Of a DNA stretch of 5,864 bases, positions 1 to 5,238 are shown one piece after another. The notes under the pieces were generated by a model that worked only from the letters and a program-made list of their open reading frames with translations, had not been told where the DNA came from and made no database searches. Within the stretch, counting starts at the first letter, position 1. Every line of letters begins with the position of its first letter. Origin of the DNA: Pseudomonadota bacterium (lineage in GTDB: Bacteria; Pseudomonadota; Alphaproteobacteria; Rhizobiales; Xanthobacteraceae); the NCBI GenBank assembly GCA_023392205.1, contig JAEVZN010000611.1, forward strand, positions 1-5,864, given 5' to 3'. The position numbers were made by a program, and so were the translations under genes.

Positions 1-339
1 CGGCCGGGCCGCGGGCTCCGGCGGCGGCTCGATCGGGCGGGCGACCTTGGGCTGGCGGCGGCGCTCCGTCGGCGGCGGTGCGACCGCCTGTTCCGGCTCG
101 GCAATGGGCGGCGGCATCGTCGGGTCGGTCGCCTCCACATTGCCCTTGATCATTTCCGGCGGTACGCCCTGCACAACACCCGGAACACCGCCCGGAAACA
201 CCTCACGGCGCTCGCCGGGCAGCTTCTTCTTGTTGTCCGGAATCCAGTAAGCCGGGTCCATATTCTCGCAGCCGGACAGGGCCAGCCCGGTGCCCAGCAC
301 CAGAGCCACCAGCATGCCGCGCTTGCGCAATCCTGCCAT
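1..339 (-). CDS. Proline-rich lipoprotein, N-terminal part (runs off the left edge)
   Basis: An open frame starts at ATG 339-337 and continues past base 1, so only the first 113 residues are visible. It begins with a type II signal peptide: basic residues Arg5, Lys6 and Arg7, a hydrophobic stretch at about 9-22, and the lipobox L-S-G-C with Cys24 as the lipidation site. Glu25 follows rather than Asp, which suggests sorting to the outer membrane. Next comes a short conserved-looking segment containing LPGERREVFPGG and GVPPEMIKGN, then a Pro/Arg/Glu-rich, probably disordered tail. An AAGGG Shine-Dalgarno at 347-351 lies 7 bases upstream. The start is 3 bases past the stop of the TPR gene, so the two are almost certainly one operon. 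In alphaproteobacteria, similar TPR proteins often precede BamB-like and Der genes. The LPGER segment faintly recalls the N-terminus of alphaproteobacterial BamB, but no beta-propeller is visible here. Function is unknown. Confidence 0.85.
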   Translation of the reverse strand, partial: MAGLRKRGMLVALVLGTGLALSGCENMDPAYWIPDNKKKLPGERREVFPGGVPGVVQGVPPEMIKGNVEATDPTMPPPIAEPEQAVAPPPTERRRQPKVARPIEPPPEPAARP

Positions 340-342
340 CTG

Positions 343-987
343 TCAGCCCTTCGCTGTATCGGCGAGCGCCATCATCGCCTCGATGCGTGAGCGCAGGCCG
401 GCCGGGCTTTCGGCATCCTCGGTAATCACCTGCGCCCAGCGCCGCATGGCGTCGTAATCCTTGGTCCGGAAGGCCGACAAAGCCAGCAATTCCCGCGCCG
501 AATGGCGGAAAGTGCGGTCGGTGCCGGTCAGCGGTTCGAGGCGCTGCTGCATATCCGGGAATGGCGCCGTATCGACCAGCAGGAAGCCAGAGCGCAGGGC
601 GGCGAGATCGCGATAGATCGCATTCACCGCCGAATCCGCAGCAATGGCGTCGAAGGCCGTGACCGCAGCCGCGCGGTCACCCTTGGCCTGGGCCGCGCGC
701 AGGCTGGCCAGCAGCCGATAGCCGGCAGGCGCGCTTTCGGCGATGCGGGCGAATTCCTTCTCGGCATCCGCCAGACTGCCCGAATCCGCCAGCCGCGCGG
801 CCGCCTCGAATTGCGCGCCGGCCTCCGCAGCCCGTTGATTTTGCAGGTATTCGTAGCCGCGCCAGCCGGCGATGCCGCCCACCACCAGCACCACGACAAT
901 CACCACCAGGAGGCTGTAGCGCTCCCAGAATTGCCGCATCCGCTCGCGGCGGACTTCCTCATCGACTTCGTGAAAAATATTGGCCAA
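343..987 (-). CDS. YfgM-like TPR membrane protein (TPR_21 / DUF2133 family)
   Basis: A 214-residue protein. It has a short charged N-terminus (IFHEVDEEVRRER), one hydrophobic helix at about residues 26-44, and an Ala-rich helical domain at about 52-205 that resembles TPR-type repeats. This is the layout of the YfgM/TPR_21 family. In E. coli, YfgM is an inner-membrane protein with a periplasmic TPR domain; it associates with SecYEG and assists periplasmic folding. The start is TTG at 987-985. It was chosen because the MANIFHEVDEEVRRE segment matches family N-termini as I recall them, and a GGGGAC Shine-Dalgarno lies at 994-999, 6 bases upstream. The next in-frame ATG, at residue 17, would remove the conserved N-terminus. 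The gene is followed after 3 bases by the lipoprotein gene. A candidate promoter lies upstream at 1048-1076. Confidence 0.9.
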   Translation of the reverse strand: MANIFHEVDEEVRRERMRQFWERYSLLVVIVVVLVVGGIAGWRGYEYLQNQRAAEAGAQFEAAARLADSGSLADAEKEFARIAESAPAGYRLLASLRAAQAKGDRAAAVTAFDAIAADSAVNAIYRDLAALRSGFLLVDTAPFPDMQQRLEPLTGTDRTFRHSARELLALSAFRTKDYDAMRRWAQVITEDAESPAGLRSRIEAMMALADTAKG

Positions 988-999
988 GCGCTTGTCCCC
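985..999 (-). promoter_or_regulatory. Ribosome binding site and TTG start of the TPR gene
   Basis: On the minus strand GGGGAC (994-999) is followed by 6 bases and then TTG (987-985). No ATG or GTG gives the family-typical N-terminus, so this site decides the start. A TTG start usually lowers translation. Confidence 0.6.
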
Positions 1000-1013
1000 A
1001 GCGGTATTGCGGC

Positions 1014-1032
1014 GGCCGGTTGATCACCGGCC
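1014..1032 (-). other. Perfect 7-bp inverted repeat in the TPR gene leader
   Basis: GGCCGGT and ACCGGCC flank a 5-base centre (1021-1025). The repeat lies between the putative -10 box (1048-1053) and the ribosome binding site (994-999). In the minus-strand transcript it would form a GC-rich hairpin about 15 bases before the Shine-Dalgarno. No T-run follows, so it is not a classical terminator. It could stabilise the mRNA, modulate translation or bind a protein dimer; the sequence does not decide which. Confidence 0.5.
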
Positions 1033-1047
1033 AACCCGAAGGCGCGT

Positions 1048-1076
1048 AAAATAGCCATGTGGCGCGGGCATGGCAA
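1048..1076 (-). promoter_or_regulatory. Putative sigma70-type promoter for the TPR-lipoprotein operon
   Basis: On the minus strand TTGCCA (1076-1071) matches five of six bases of the -35 consensus. It is separated by exactly 17 bases from TATTTT (1053-1048), four of six bases of the -10 consensus. A start about 7 bases downstream would give a leader of roughly 50 bases carrying the 1014-1032 hairpin. It fits the gap from the upstream bicupin gene, but it is a motif match only. Confidence 0.5.
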
Positions 1077-1135
1077 AGGGCGATCGCAGACCCCCCGTTT
1101 ATACGCGCAGATGTGTGATCCCCGCCGCGAACAGG

Positions 1136-1155
1136 CAGAACACCGTCGTGCTCTG
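1136..1155 (-). terminator. Hairpin downstream of the bicupin gene, possible terminator
   Basis: An 8-bp stem with one G-T pair and a CGTC/GACG loop lies 118 bases past the bicupin stop. No T-tract follows on the minus strand, so intrinsic termination would be weak at best. The left arm can also pair with a second site at 1170-1176 (perfect 7 bp), giving two mutually exclusive folds. Confidence 0.25.
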
Positions 1156-1272
1156 CGATCCTCTGTCCCTGTTCTGACGGTTTTCTGGTCTGCTCTGTGG
1201 TCTTGCTGTTTCAGCCGGTCCGCTATCCCGCCTCAGACGGCCTGTCGTCCGCGCCTTCAGTCTCCTCCCCCC

Positions 1273-2325
1273 TCACCCCGGAATGAACACCCGGTCCCCG
1301 CGCGGGAGTTTTTCCGCCAGCGTCTCCGGCACGCCAAAATTGGTCGCCAGCAACGCCGCCGGATTGCTCGCCAGCCAGGCCGAGAGATCGTTCGACTGAT
1401 AGGTGCCGTGGTTGAAGCCGACCAGCACGCGCAGCACGCCGCTGCCGGTGTTCTTGATATAATGTCCGGCGCCCATCGGCGCATAGCCGACATCGCCCGC
1501 CTCGAACTGCTCTTTCACCACATTGCCCTGCGCGAGAAACACCGCCATCTCGCCCGAGCCTTCCAGATAATATTGCCATTCGTCGGCATGCGGATGCCAG
1601 TGCAGGTCGCGCATCGCGCCGGGCTCGATCTCGAGTATCGAACCGGACATGGATGTGGAGAGCGGAAATTCCTTCACCGTGACGGTCTTCTGCGTGCCGC
1701 CGCCGGGCACACGGCGCGGCTGCTGTGCGCCGAGCGGATAGCGATGCAGCGATGTCAGTTCGGGCGTATCGCGCGTCTCGCTGATCGACGAGCGATCGTC
1801 CGGCACGGGACCGGTGGCGAAATAGACTTCTTCCTTTGGCAGCGTCGCGACCTCGGCTGCGCTCAGGCCCAGCGCCTGCGACACGACGGATGCGGGCGTG
1901 CGCGACACCCAGTCGGTCACGCTGAAGGTGTGGTCCTCGGAGAAATCGCCATTGTCGAAGATCAGGATGAAATGACATTCGTCCGGCCCGATGCCCTGGA
2001 TCGAATGCCCCCAGCCGCGCGGGAAATACCAGACGTCGCCCGGGCCGAAGGTGTCGGTCTCGCAACGCGATGCAACGCCGGCGCCATCGGGATGCAGGAT
2101 GGTGGTGCGGCAATTGCCGGAGACGATATAGCCCCACTCGGCGGCGTTCGCATGCCAGTGCATCTCGCGCATGGTGCCGGGCGCAAGCCGCATCGACACA
2201 CCGGCAATGCCCTGGCTTGCGGGAAATTCGCGGACCGAGGCGCCGCGGGTGATCCCGCCCGGTCCCGTTCGCGGCGTCTGCTGTTCAAGACGATAGCGAA
2301 ATGAAAGCTCAGGCGTCTGCGCCAT
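1273..2325 (-). CDS. Bicupin, oxalate decarboxylase (OxdC) family
   Basis: A 350-residue protein with two cupin domains in tandem, close to the length of bacterial OxdC (about 380). Domain 1 has His56, His58 and Glu63 (HWH...E) and His107; domain 2 has His242, His244 and Glu249 and His288. Both sets of Mn(II) ligands are therefore complete. The conserved Arg preceding each HWH is present (Arg53, Arg239). The mobile lid of domain 1 reads S-E-D-H-T (129-133), against SENST in Bacillus subtilis OxdC. The catalytic Glu (Glu130, equivalent to Glu162) is kept, which favours decarboxylase over oxidase chemistry. The family reaction is oxalate to formate plus CO2. No signal peptide is seen, so it is probably cytoplasmic. 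The start at 2325 is supported by the Shine-Dalgarno at 2331-2338; a longer frame from 2370 would add 15 unconserved residues. It overlaps the sulfotransferase gene by 17 bases. Oxalate as the true substrate is inferred. Confidence 0.9.
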   Translation of the reverse strand: MAQTPELSFRYRLEQQTPRTGPGGITRGASVREFPASQGIAGVSMRLAPGTMREMHWHANAAEWGYIVSGNCRTTILHPDGAGVASRCETDTFGPGDVWYFPRGWGHSIQGIGPDECHFILIFDNGDFSEDHTFSVTDWVSRTPASVVSQALGLSAAEVATLPKEEVYFATGPVPDDRSSISETRDTPELTSLHRYPLGAQQPRRVPGGGTQKTVTVKEFPLSTSMSGSILEIEPGAMRDLHWHPHADEWQYYLEGSGEMAVFLAQGNVVKEQFEAGDVGYAPMGAGHYIKNTGSGVLRVLVGFNHGTYQSNDLSAWLASNPAALLATNFGVPETLAEKLPRGDRVFIPG

Positions 2326-3178
2326 AGATGTCCCCCTTCTGTTGCAACGCCCTTGTCGCGTCGGCTGCACCCGGCATCGGCTGCATTGGCTCCTGATAAT
2401 CCTCGTCCAGCCAGTCGGCCAGATCGAGTTGCGTCAGCGCCGCCGTGCGCTGGATATCGTCGCGGAAAAAATCGTTGAGGGCGGCCTTTTCTGCGGCAGC
2501 GAGCGACCCCAGACCCGCGGTCTTCACGGGCGCGACATACTGCCTGTCCACCCTGGCGCCGAGAACGGTCTCGACGCCGAGGAAGCGCTCGATGCCGGTC
2601 AGCGTCATATCGGGATTGTCCCACAAGCGGTCGGTCCGGAAGACGTGGGTCTGCGCGCGCGGAAAGAGTGCGAACAGGCGCGCAATCTGGGCCGCGTAGA
2701 AGCCTCTTTCCACATATGAGAACACCCGGTGCACGCCGCCCGGCGCCTGGCTGACCCTGAGGCGCCCGGACGCGGAGATCGCCTGCTGGAATGTCAGGTC
2801 CTCATGACTGCGCGCCGTCTCCATCTTCCAGTGCGAGAAGGCGCGAAAGGCGGGATGGCGCAGCCCGACAATGAGCCTTGCGTGCGGGTTGTATCTCTGC
2901 AAGCGCGGCAGCGATGGCGGCCAGTAGATGGTGATCGGCGTGGCCTCGCCCCGGACGACGCCATCTACGCTCCAGTCGAACTGCTCGTGCAGCCGGTCAT
3001 GGTTTGGCGACGACCAGTCGATGCGCGTCTCGTCATCGAAATGATGGACTTCCTTGACGCGCGAAAGCTGCAAAAGAGGATGCTGTCGAAGCAGCGCGGC
3101 GAGTGCGGTTGTCCCGCCTTTCTGCACCCCTATAATGAAAAAATTCACCTGCTTCATTCCGGCAGCTTGCTTTCGCAT
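2309..3178 (-). CDS. PAPS-dependent sulfotransferase (Sulfotransfer_1-like)
   Basis: A 289-residue protein. The N-terminal strand-loop FFIIGVQKGGTT (about residues 13-24) is the 5'-phosphosulfate-binding loop, with Lys20 as the key base. The segment RLIVGLRHPAFRAFSHWK (about 101-118) is the 3'-phosphate-binding region, with Arg108 and Ser115. A later block, YVERGFYAAQIARLFALFP (about 155-173) and the FRTDRLWDNP that follows (180-189), is typical of this family. Such enzymes move sulfate from PAPS to hydroxyl or amino groups of carbohydrates, lipids or small molecules. The acceptor is not evident. No signal peptide or membrane segment is seen, so it is cytoplasmic. Start choice: ATG 3178 has GGTGA 7 bases upstream (3186-3190). 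ATG 3157 (282 residues) is an alternative nearer the loop. A further extension to 3340 would run antisense into the sulfatase and is unlikely. It is coupled to the bicupin by overlap. Confidence 0.88.
   Translation of the reverse strand: MRKQAAGMKQVNFFIIGVQKGGTTALAALLRQHPLLQLSRVKEVHHFDDETRIDWSSPNHDRLHEQFDWSVDGVVRGEATPITIYWPPSLPRLQRYNPHARLIVGLRHPAFRAFSHWKMETARSHEDLTFQQAISASGRLRVSQAPGGVHRVFSYVERGFYAAQIARLFALFPRAQTHVFRTDRLWDNPDMTLTGIERFLGVETVLGARVDRQYVAPVKTAGLGSLAAAEKAALNDFFRDDIQRTAALTQLDLADWLDEDYQEPMQPMPGAADATRALQQKGDIYGADA
2323..2338 (-). promoter_or_regulatory. Ribosome binding site of the bicupin gene inside the sulfotransferase 3' end
   Basis: AAGGGGGA (2338-2331 on the minus strand) lies 5 bases before ATG 2325-2323. 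The whole site sits inside the last codons of the sulfotransferase gene, whose stop is at 2311-2309. This fixes the bicupin start and implies translational coupling. Confidence 0.75.
3109..3136 (+). promoter_or_regulatory. Putative sulfatase promoter, inside the sulfotransferase gene
   Basis: TTGTCC at 3109-3114 (four of six bases of the -35 consensus) is followed after 16 bases by a perfect TATAAT at 3131-3136. A start near 3143 would give a leader of about 58 bases before the sulfatase ATG at 3201. On the other strand these bases encode the phosphosulfate-binding loop region of the sulfotransferase, so part of the similarity could be forced by Ile/Ile/Gly codons. Confidence 0.5.
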
Positions 3179-3200
3179 CCTTTTGTCACCGCCCCCTACA

Positions 3201-4571
3201 ATGACACTCGGCCTGACCAGACCCAATATCCTTTTTATTGTCGCCGACGATCTGAATTCCTGGATCGGACCGCTGGGCCGGCAGCCGGATGTCCGCACGC
3301 CGTTCATCGATGAGCTTGCAAGGCGCGGCACGGTGTTCACGCGCGCCTATTGCTCCGCGCCCTATTGCAATGCCAGCCGCATGTCGGTGTTCACCGGCTG
3401 CCTGCCCGAAAAAACCGGGATCTACGGCAACGAGCCGTTCTGGGAGGCGCCGTTACGCCGCAAGACGTTTGTCGAACACCTGCGGACAGAGGGGTATCAT
3501 TGCTTCGGTGCGGGAAAGGTCTTCCACGGCACCTTCGATTATGCCACCGCCGGACGGACCAGGGCCAGGGAGGCCATCTGGCGCGACAGCGAAAACCGCA
3601 TCCAGATCTGGGACGCCTTCGCACCCAATCATTCGGAGCCGATGCCGTCCGCGCGGCCGCTGAACAAGATGTTCGATTTCGACAATTTCGACGCGGTCGA
3701 ATCGCGCAATCATCTGTTCGACTGGGGCGTGCTGCCCGATGAGCGCGAAGCGGAGATGCCGGATGCGAAAACCGTCACGGCAATCGTCGACTTTCTGAAG
3801 GAGCCGCCGCAGCAACCCTTTTTCTGCGCGGCCGGGCTGTATAAGCCGCATTTGCCCTGGTACGTCCCGCAGCGTTTCCTGGACCTTTACCCGCTGGAGC
3901 GGATCAGCCTTCCGTTCGTGAAGGACGACGACCTCGACGACGTTCCCGCCATCGCGCGCAAATGGGCTATCGAGCCGCCCGATCACGAAACGGTTTTGCG
4001 GAACGGTCAGTGGCGGTACGCCGTGCAGGGCTATCTGGCCGCCATCTCCTACTGCGACAGCATGATCGGCAAGCTGGTCGACGCACTGGACGCCTCGCCC
4101 GCCGCCGACAACACTTTGATCGTGCTATGGGGAGACAACGGTTTTCATCTCGGTGAAAAACTGCACTGGCGCAAGTTCGTGCTCTGGGAAGAGGCCACCC
4201 GCGTGCCCTTCATTGTGGTGCGGCCCGGCGGCGGCGGCATTGCACGGCGGGACGAGCCCGTCAGTCTCGTGGACATCTTCCCGACATTGTGCGCGCTGGC
4301 CGGCGTCGCGCCGCTCCCCGACATCGACGGCATGTCGCTCGCCCCGTTGACGGTCGACCCGTCCGCGAAACGGGGCGCGCCTGCTGCGATGACCTGGATG
4401 AAAGGCAATCGATCGATCCGATCCGGGTCCTGGCGCTATACGCGCTATAGCGACGGCAGCGAGGAATTATACGACCAGACCAGCGATCCGTATGAGTGGA
4501 CCAATCTGGCTTGCGATCCACGCTTCGCGGCGACGCTGCGGGACCTCAGAACGAGCGCCGACGCGAGTTGA
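3201..4571 (+). CDS. Sulfatase of the arylsulfatase / iduronate-2-sulfatase-like type, CxASR motif
   Basis: A 456-residue alkaline-phosphatase-fold sulfatase. RPNILFIVADDLN (7-19) carries metal ligands Asp16 and Asp17. APYCNASR (53-60) is the formylglycine motif, with Cys56 as the residue to be oxidised and Arg60 conserved; Ala58 replaces the usual Pro. GAGKVFHG (103-110) supplies Lys106 and His109. GLYKPHLPW (212-220) supplies Lys215 and His217. WGDNGFHLGEK (310-320) supplies metal ligands Asp312 and Asn313. The KPHLPW and GKVFH blocks point to the iduronate-2-sulfatase-like branch. It hydrolyses a sulfate ester; the substrate is unknown. ATG 3201 puts the first core strand at the usual place but has no clear Shine-Dalgarno. 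An in-frame ATG at 3135 would add 22 partly hydrophobic residues (MKKFTCFIPAACF...), but that overlaps the -10 box and is antisense to the sulfotransferase. With the 3201 start there is no signal peptide. It is the only plus-strand gene, divergent from the sulfotransferase with 22 bases between starts. Confidence 0.9.
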   Translation: MTLGLTRPNILFIVADDLNSWIGPLGRQPDVRTPFIDELARRGTVFTRAYCSAPYCNASRMSVFTGCLPEKTGIYGNEPFWEAPLRRKTFVEHLRTEGYHCFGAGKVFHGTFDYATAGRTRAREAIWRDSENRIQIWDAFAPNHSEPMPSARPLNKMFDFDNFDAVESRNHLFDWGVLPDEREAEMPDAKTVTAIVDFLKEPPQQPFFCAAGLYKPHLPWYVPQRFLDLYPLERISLPFVKDDDLDDVPAIARKWAIEPPDHETVLRNGQWRYAVQGYLAAISYCDSMIGKLVDALDASPAADNTLIVLWGDNGFHLGEKLHWRKFVLWEEATRVPFIVVRPGGGGIARRDEPVSLVDIFPTLCALAGVAPLPDIDGMSLAPLTVDPSAKRGAPAAMTWMKGNRSIRSGSWRYTRYSDGSEELYDQTSDPYEWTNLACDPRFAATLRDLRTSADAS

Positions 4572-4596
4572 GGCTTTCAATCGATATCCTTGCGCG

Positions 4597-4620
4597 GCTG
4601 CCGCCTGACAAGGCGGCGGC
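4597..4620. terminator. Hairpin between convergent sulfatase and secreted-protein genes
   Basis: gctgccgcc and ggcggcggc form a 9-bp stem (one T-G pair) around a 6-base loop. It lies 26 bases past the sulfatase stop and 23 bases past the stop of the opposing gene. The position suits a shared bidirectional terminator. No T-run follows on either strand, so it may depend on Rho or act only as an mRNA 3' stabiliser. Confidence 0.45.
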
Positions 4621-4642
4621 GAAGCGGTGACGGGCGGCGCAA

Positions 4643-5128
4643 TTATTTCTTCTGCTTCAGATACGCATCGCCCGCATTGGCGACGTAAGCGTCCGGCGAG
4701 ACGCCTTCCGCTTTCGCGCGCGCATTGATGGCGACGACGGTGTCCGGTGGAAACGGCACATCGAGGATGATCGCGTCGGCGCTCTCCAGCCCATAGGCCA
4801 TGCGCACGGCCTGCCCCGCAAAGTGGCGCAGGCGCGCGCGCCTGGCGTTCTCGTTCAACGCGCTGTCGCGGGCGATTGCCGGGCAATAGGCGGCGATCAG
4901 TCCATCGACAATGGCGGATGGCGCGATGCCCTGGCTCCGCAAGGCGGTGACGGCTTCATTCATTTTCAAGTCTTCGGTCGAAGGATCGGCGGGCAAGGCC
5001 GCGGCGATGGACTTCTGCTGCGCCGCGTTTCCGCCCGGAGCCGGGTTCGGGCATTCGAAGGCTGCGGCGGTCAGTGGCGCCAGAAGGACAGCAGCCGCCA
5101 TTGCCAGCGGACAAAACAGACGGATCAT
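4643..5128 (-). CDS. Secreted protein of unknown function with two cysteines
   Basis: A 161-residue protein. It has a clear Sec signal peptide: Arg3, a hydrophobic core at about 8-20, and a likely cleavage after the AAA at 21-23, giving a mature N-terminus F-E-C-P. The mature part of about 138 residues is mostly helical in composition. It contains two cysteines (Cys26, Cys82) that could form a disulfide, and the segments IVDGLIAAYCPAIA (73-86) and ADAIILDVPFPP (117-128). It looks like an uncharacterised periplasmic protein that I recall from Bradyrhizobium-type genomes; I cannot assign a family. The start at 5128 is set by a perfect AAGGAGG 6 bases upstream (5135-5141). A GTG-initiated frame from 5194 would bury the signal peptide behind 22 residues. 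It lies on the same strand as the small membrane protein and panB, but 108 bases and a strong hairpin separate it from them, so it may have its own promoter. Confidence 0.85.
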   Translation of the reverse strand: MIRLFCPLAMAAAVLLAPLTAAAFECPNPAPGGNAAQQKSIAAALPADPSTEDLKMNEAVTALRSQGIAPSAIVDGLIAAYCPAIARDSALNENARRARLRHFAGQAVRMAYGLESADAIILDVPFPPDTVVAINARAKAEGVSPDAYVANAGDAYLKQKK

Positions 5129-5141
5129 CGGCAACCTCCTT
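5126..5141 (-). promoter_or_regulatory. Strong ribosome binding site of the secreted-protein gene
   Basis: AAGGAGG (5141-5135 on the minus strand) lies 6 bases before ATG 5128-5126. It is the best Shine-Dalgarno in the window. It fixes the start and predicts high translation. Confidence 0.85.
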
Positions 5142-5202
5142 GCGACGGGATAACCGCCCAAGGCTAGACCGGCGGCCTTAACGAATTCCGACACACCATG
5201 TC

Positions 5203-5238
5203 GACGCGGCGCGCGGCGCCTGCGCGCAACGCCGCGTC
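5203..5238 (-). terminator. Two-tier GC hairpin at the end of the small membrane-protein gene
   Basis: GACGCGGC (5203-5210) pairs perfectly with GCCGCGTC (5231-5238). Inside it, GCGCG (5211-5215) pairs with CGCGC (5223-5227), leaving a 7-base loop and a 3-base bulge. The stem begins within the stop codon of the small gene, where a 3' end is expected. No T-tract follows, so it is a strong structure but an uncertain terminator. Confidence 0.45.

Larger units (their letters stand above)
1033..1272. other. Intergenic region between bicupin and TPR genes
   Basis: About 240 bases with no convincing gene on either strand. It holds the putative promoter at 1048-1076, a hairpin at 1136-1155 (cagaacac / gtgctctg around a 4-base loop, one G-T pair), and six copies of TCTG (CAGA on the minus strand) between 1152 and 1197. 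The stretch is less GC-rich than the flanking genes. A plus-strand open frame crosses it, but that frame is antisense to the bicupin gene and resembles no protein. Confidence 0.5.

Noticed and set aside
47..250. Plus-strand 67-codon frame
   Set aside because: It is antisense to the lipoprotein, which has a clear lipobox and ribosome site.
502..1023. Plus-strand open frame of 173 codons
   Set aside because: It is antisense to the TPR membrane protein, with an Arg/Gly/Ala-rich translation and no motif.
1077..1272. Possible tRNA or small RNA gene in the intergenic region
   Set aside because: No cloverleaf, T-loop (TTCGA-type) or CCA end could be assembled, and the hairpins lack the T-tract expected of a small RNA terminator.
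1223..2137. Minus-strand open frame of 304 codons
   Set aside because: It overlaps the bicupin in another frame, is very Arg-rich, and has no family motif.
1057..2304. Plus-strand open frame of 415 codons
   Set aside because: It is antisense to the bicupin, whose motifs are unmistakable. The translation is rich in Arg, His and Ala with no recognisable domain, as expected of a GC-rich shadow frame.
1962..2624. Minus-strand open frame of 220 codons bridging sulfotransferase and bicupin
   Set aside because: It is an out-of-frame shadow of both real genes and carries no coherent domain.
2729..3313. Plus-strand open frame of 194 codons
   Set aside because: It is antisense to the sulfotransferase and then out of frame with the sulfatase; its composition is shadow-like.
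3179..3340. N-terminal extension of the sulfotransferase to 3340
   Set aside because: It would run antisense across the sulfatase catalytic N-terminus and adds 54 residues with no family similarity. GGTGA before ATG 3178 supports the shorter form.
3453..3986. Minus-strand open frame of 177 codons
   Set aside because: It is antisense to the sulfatase core, and no motif or plausible ribosome site was seen.
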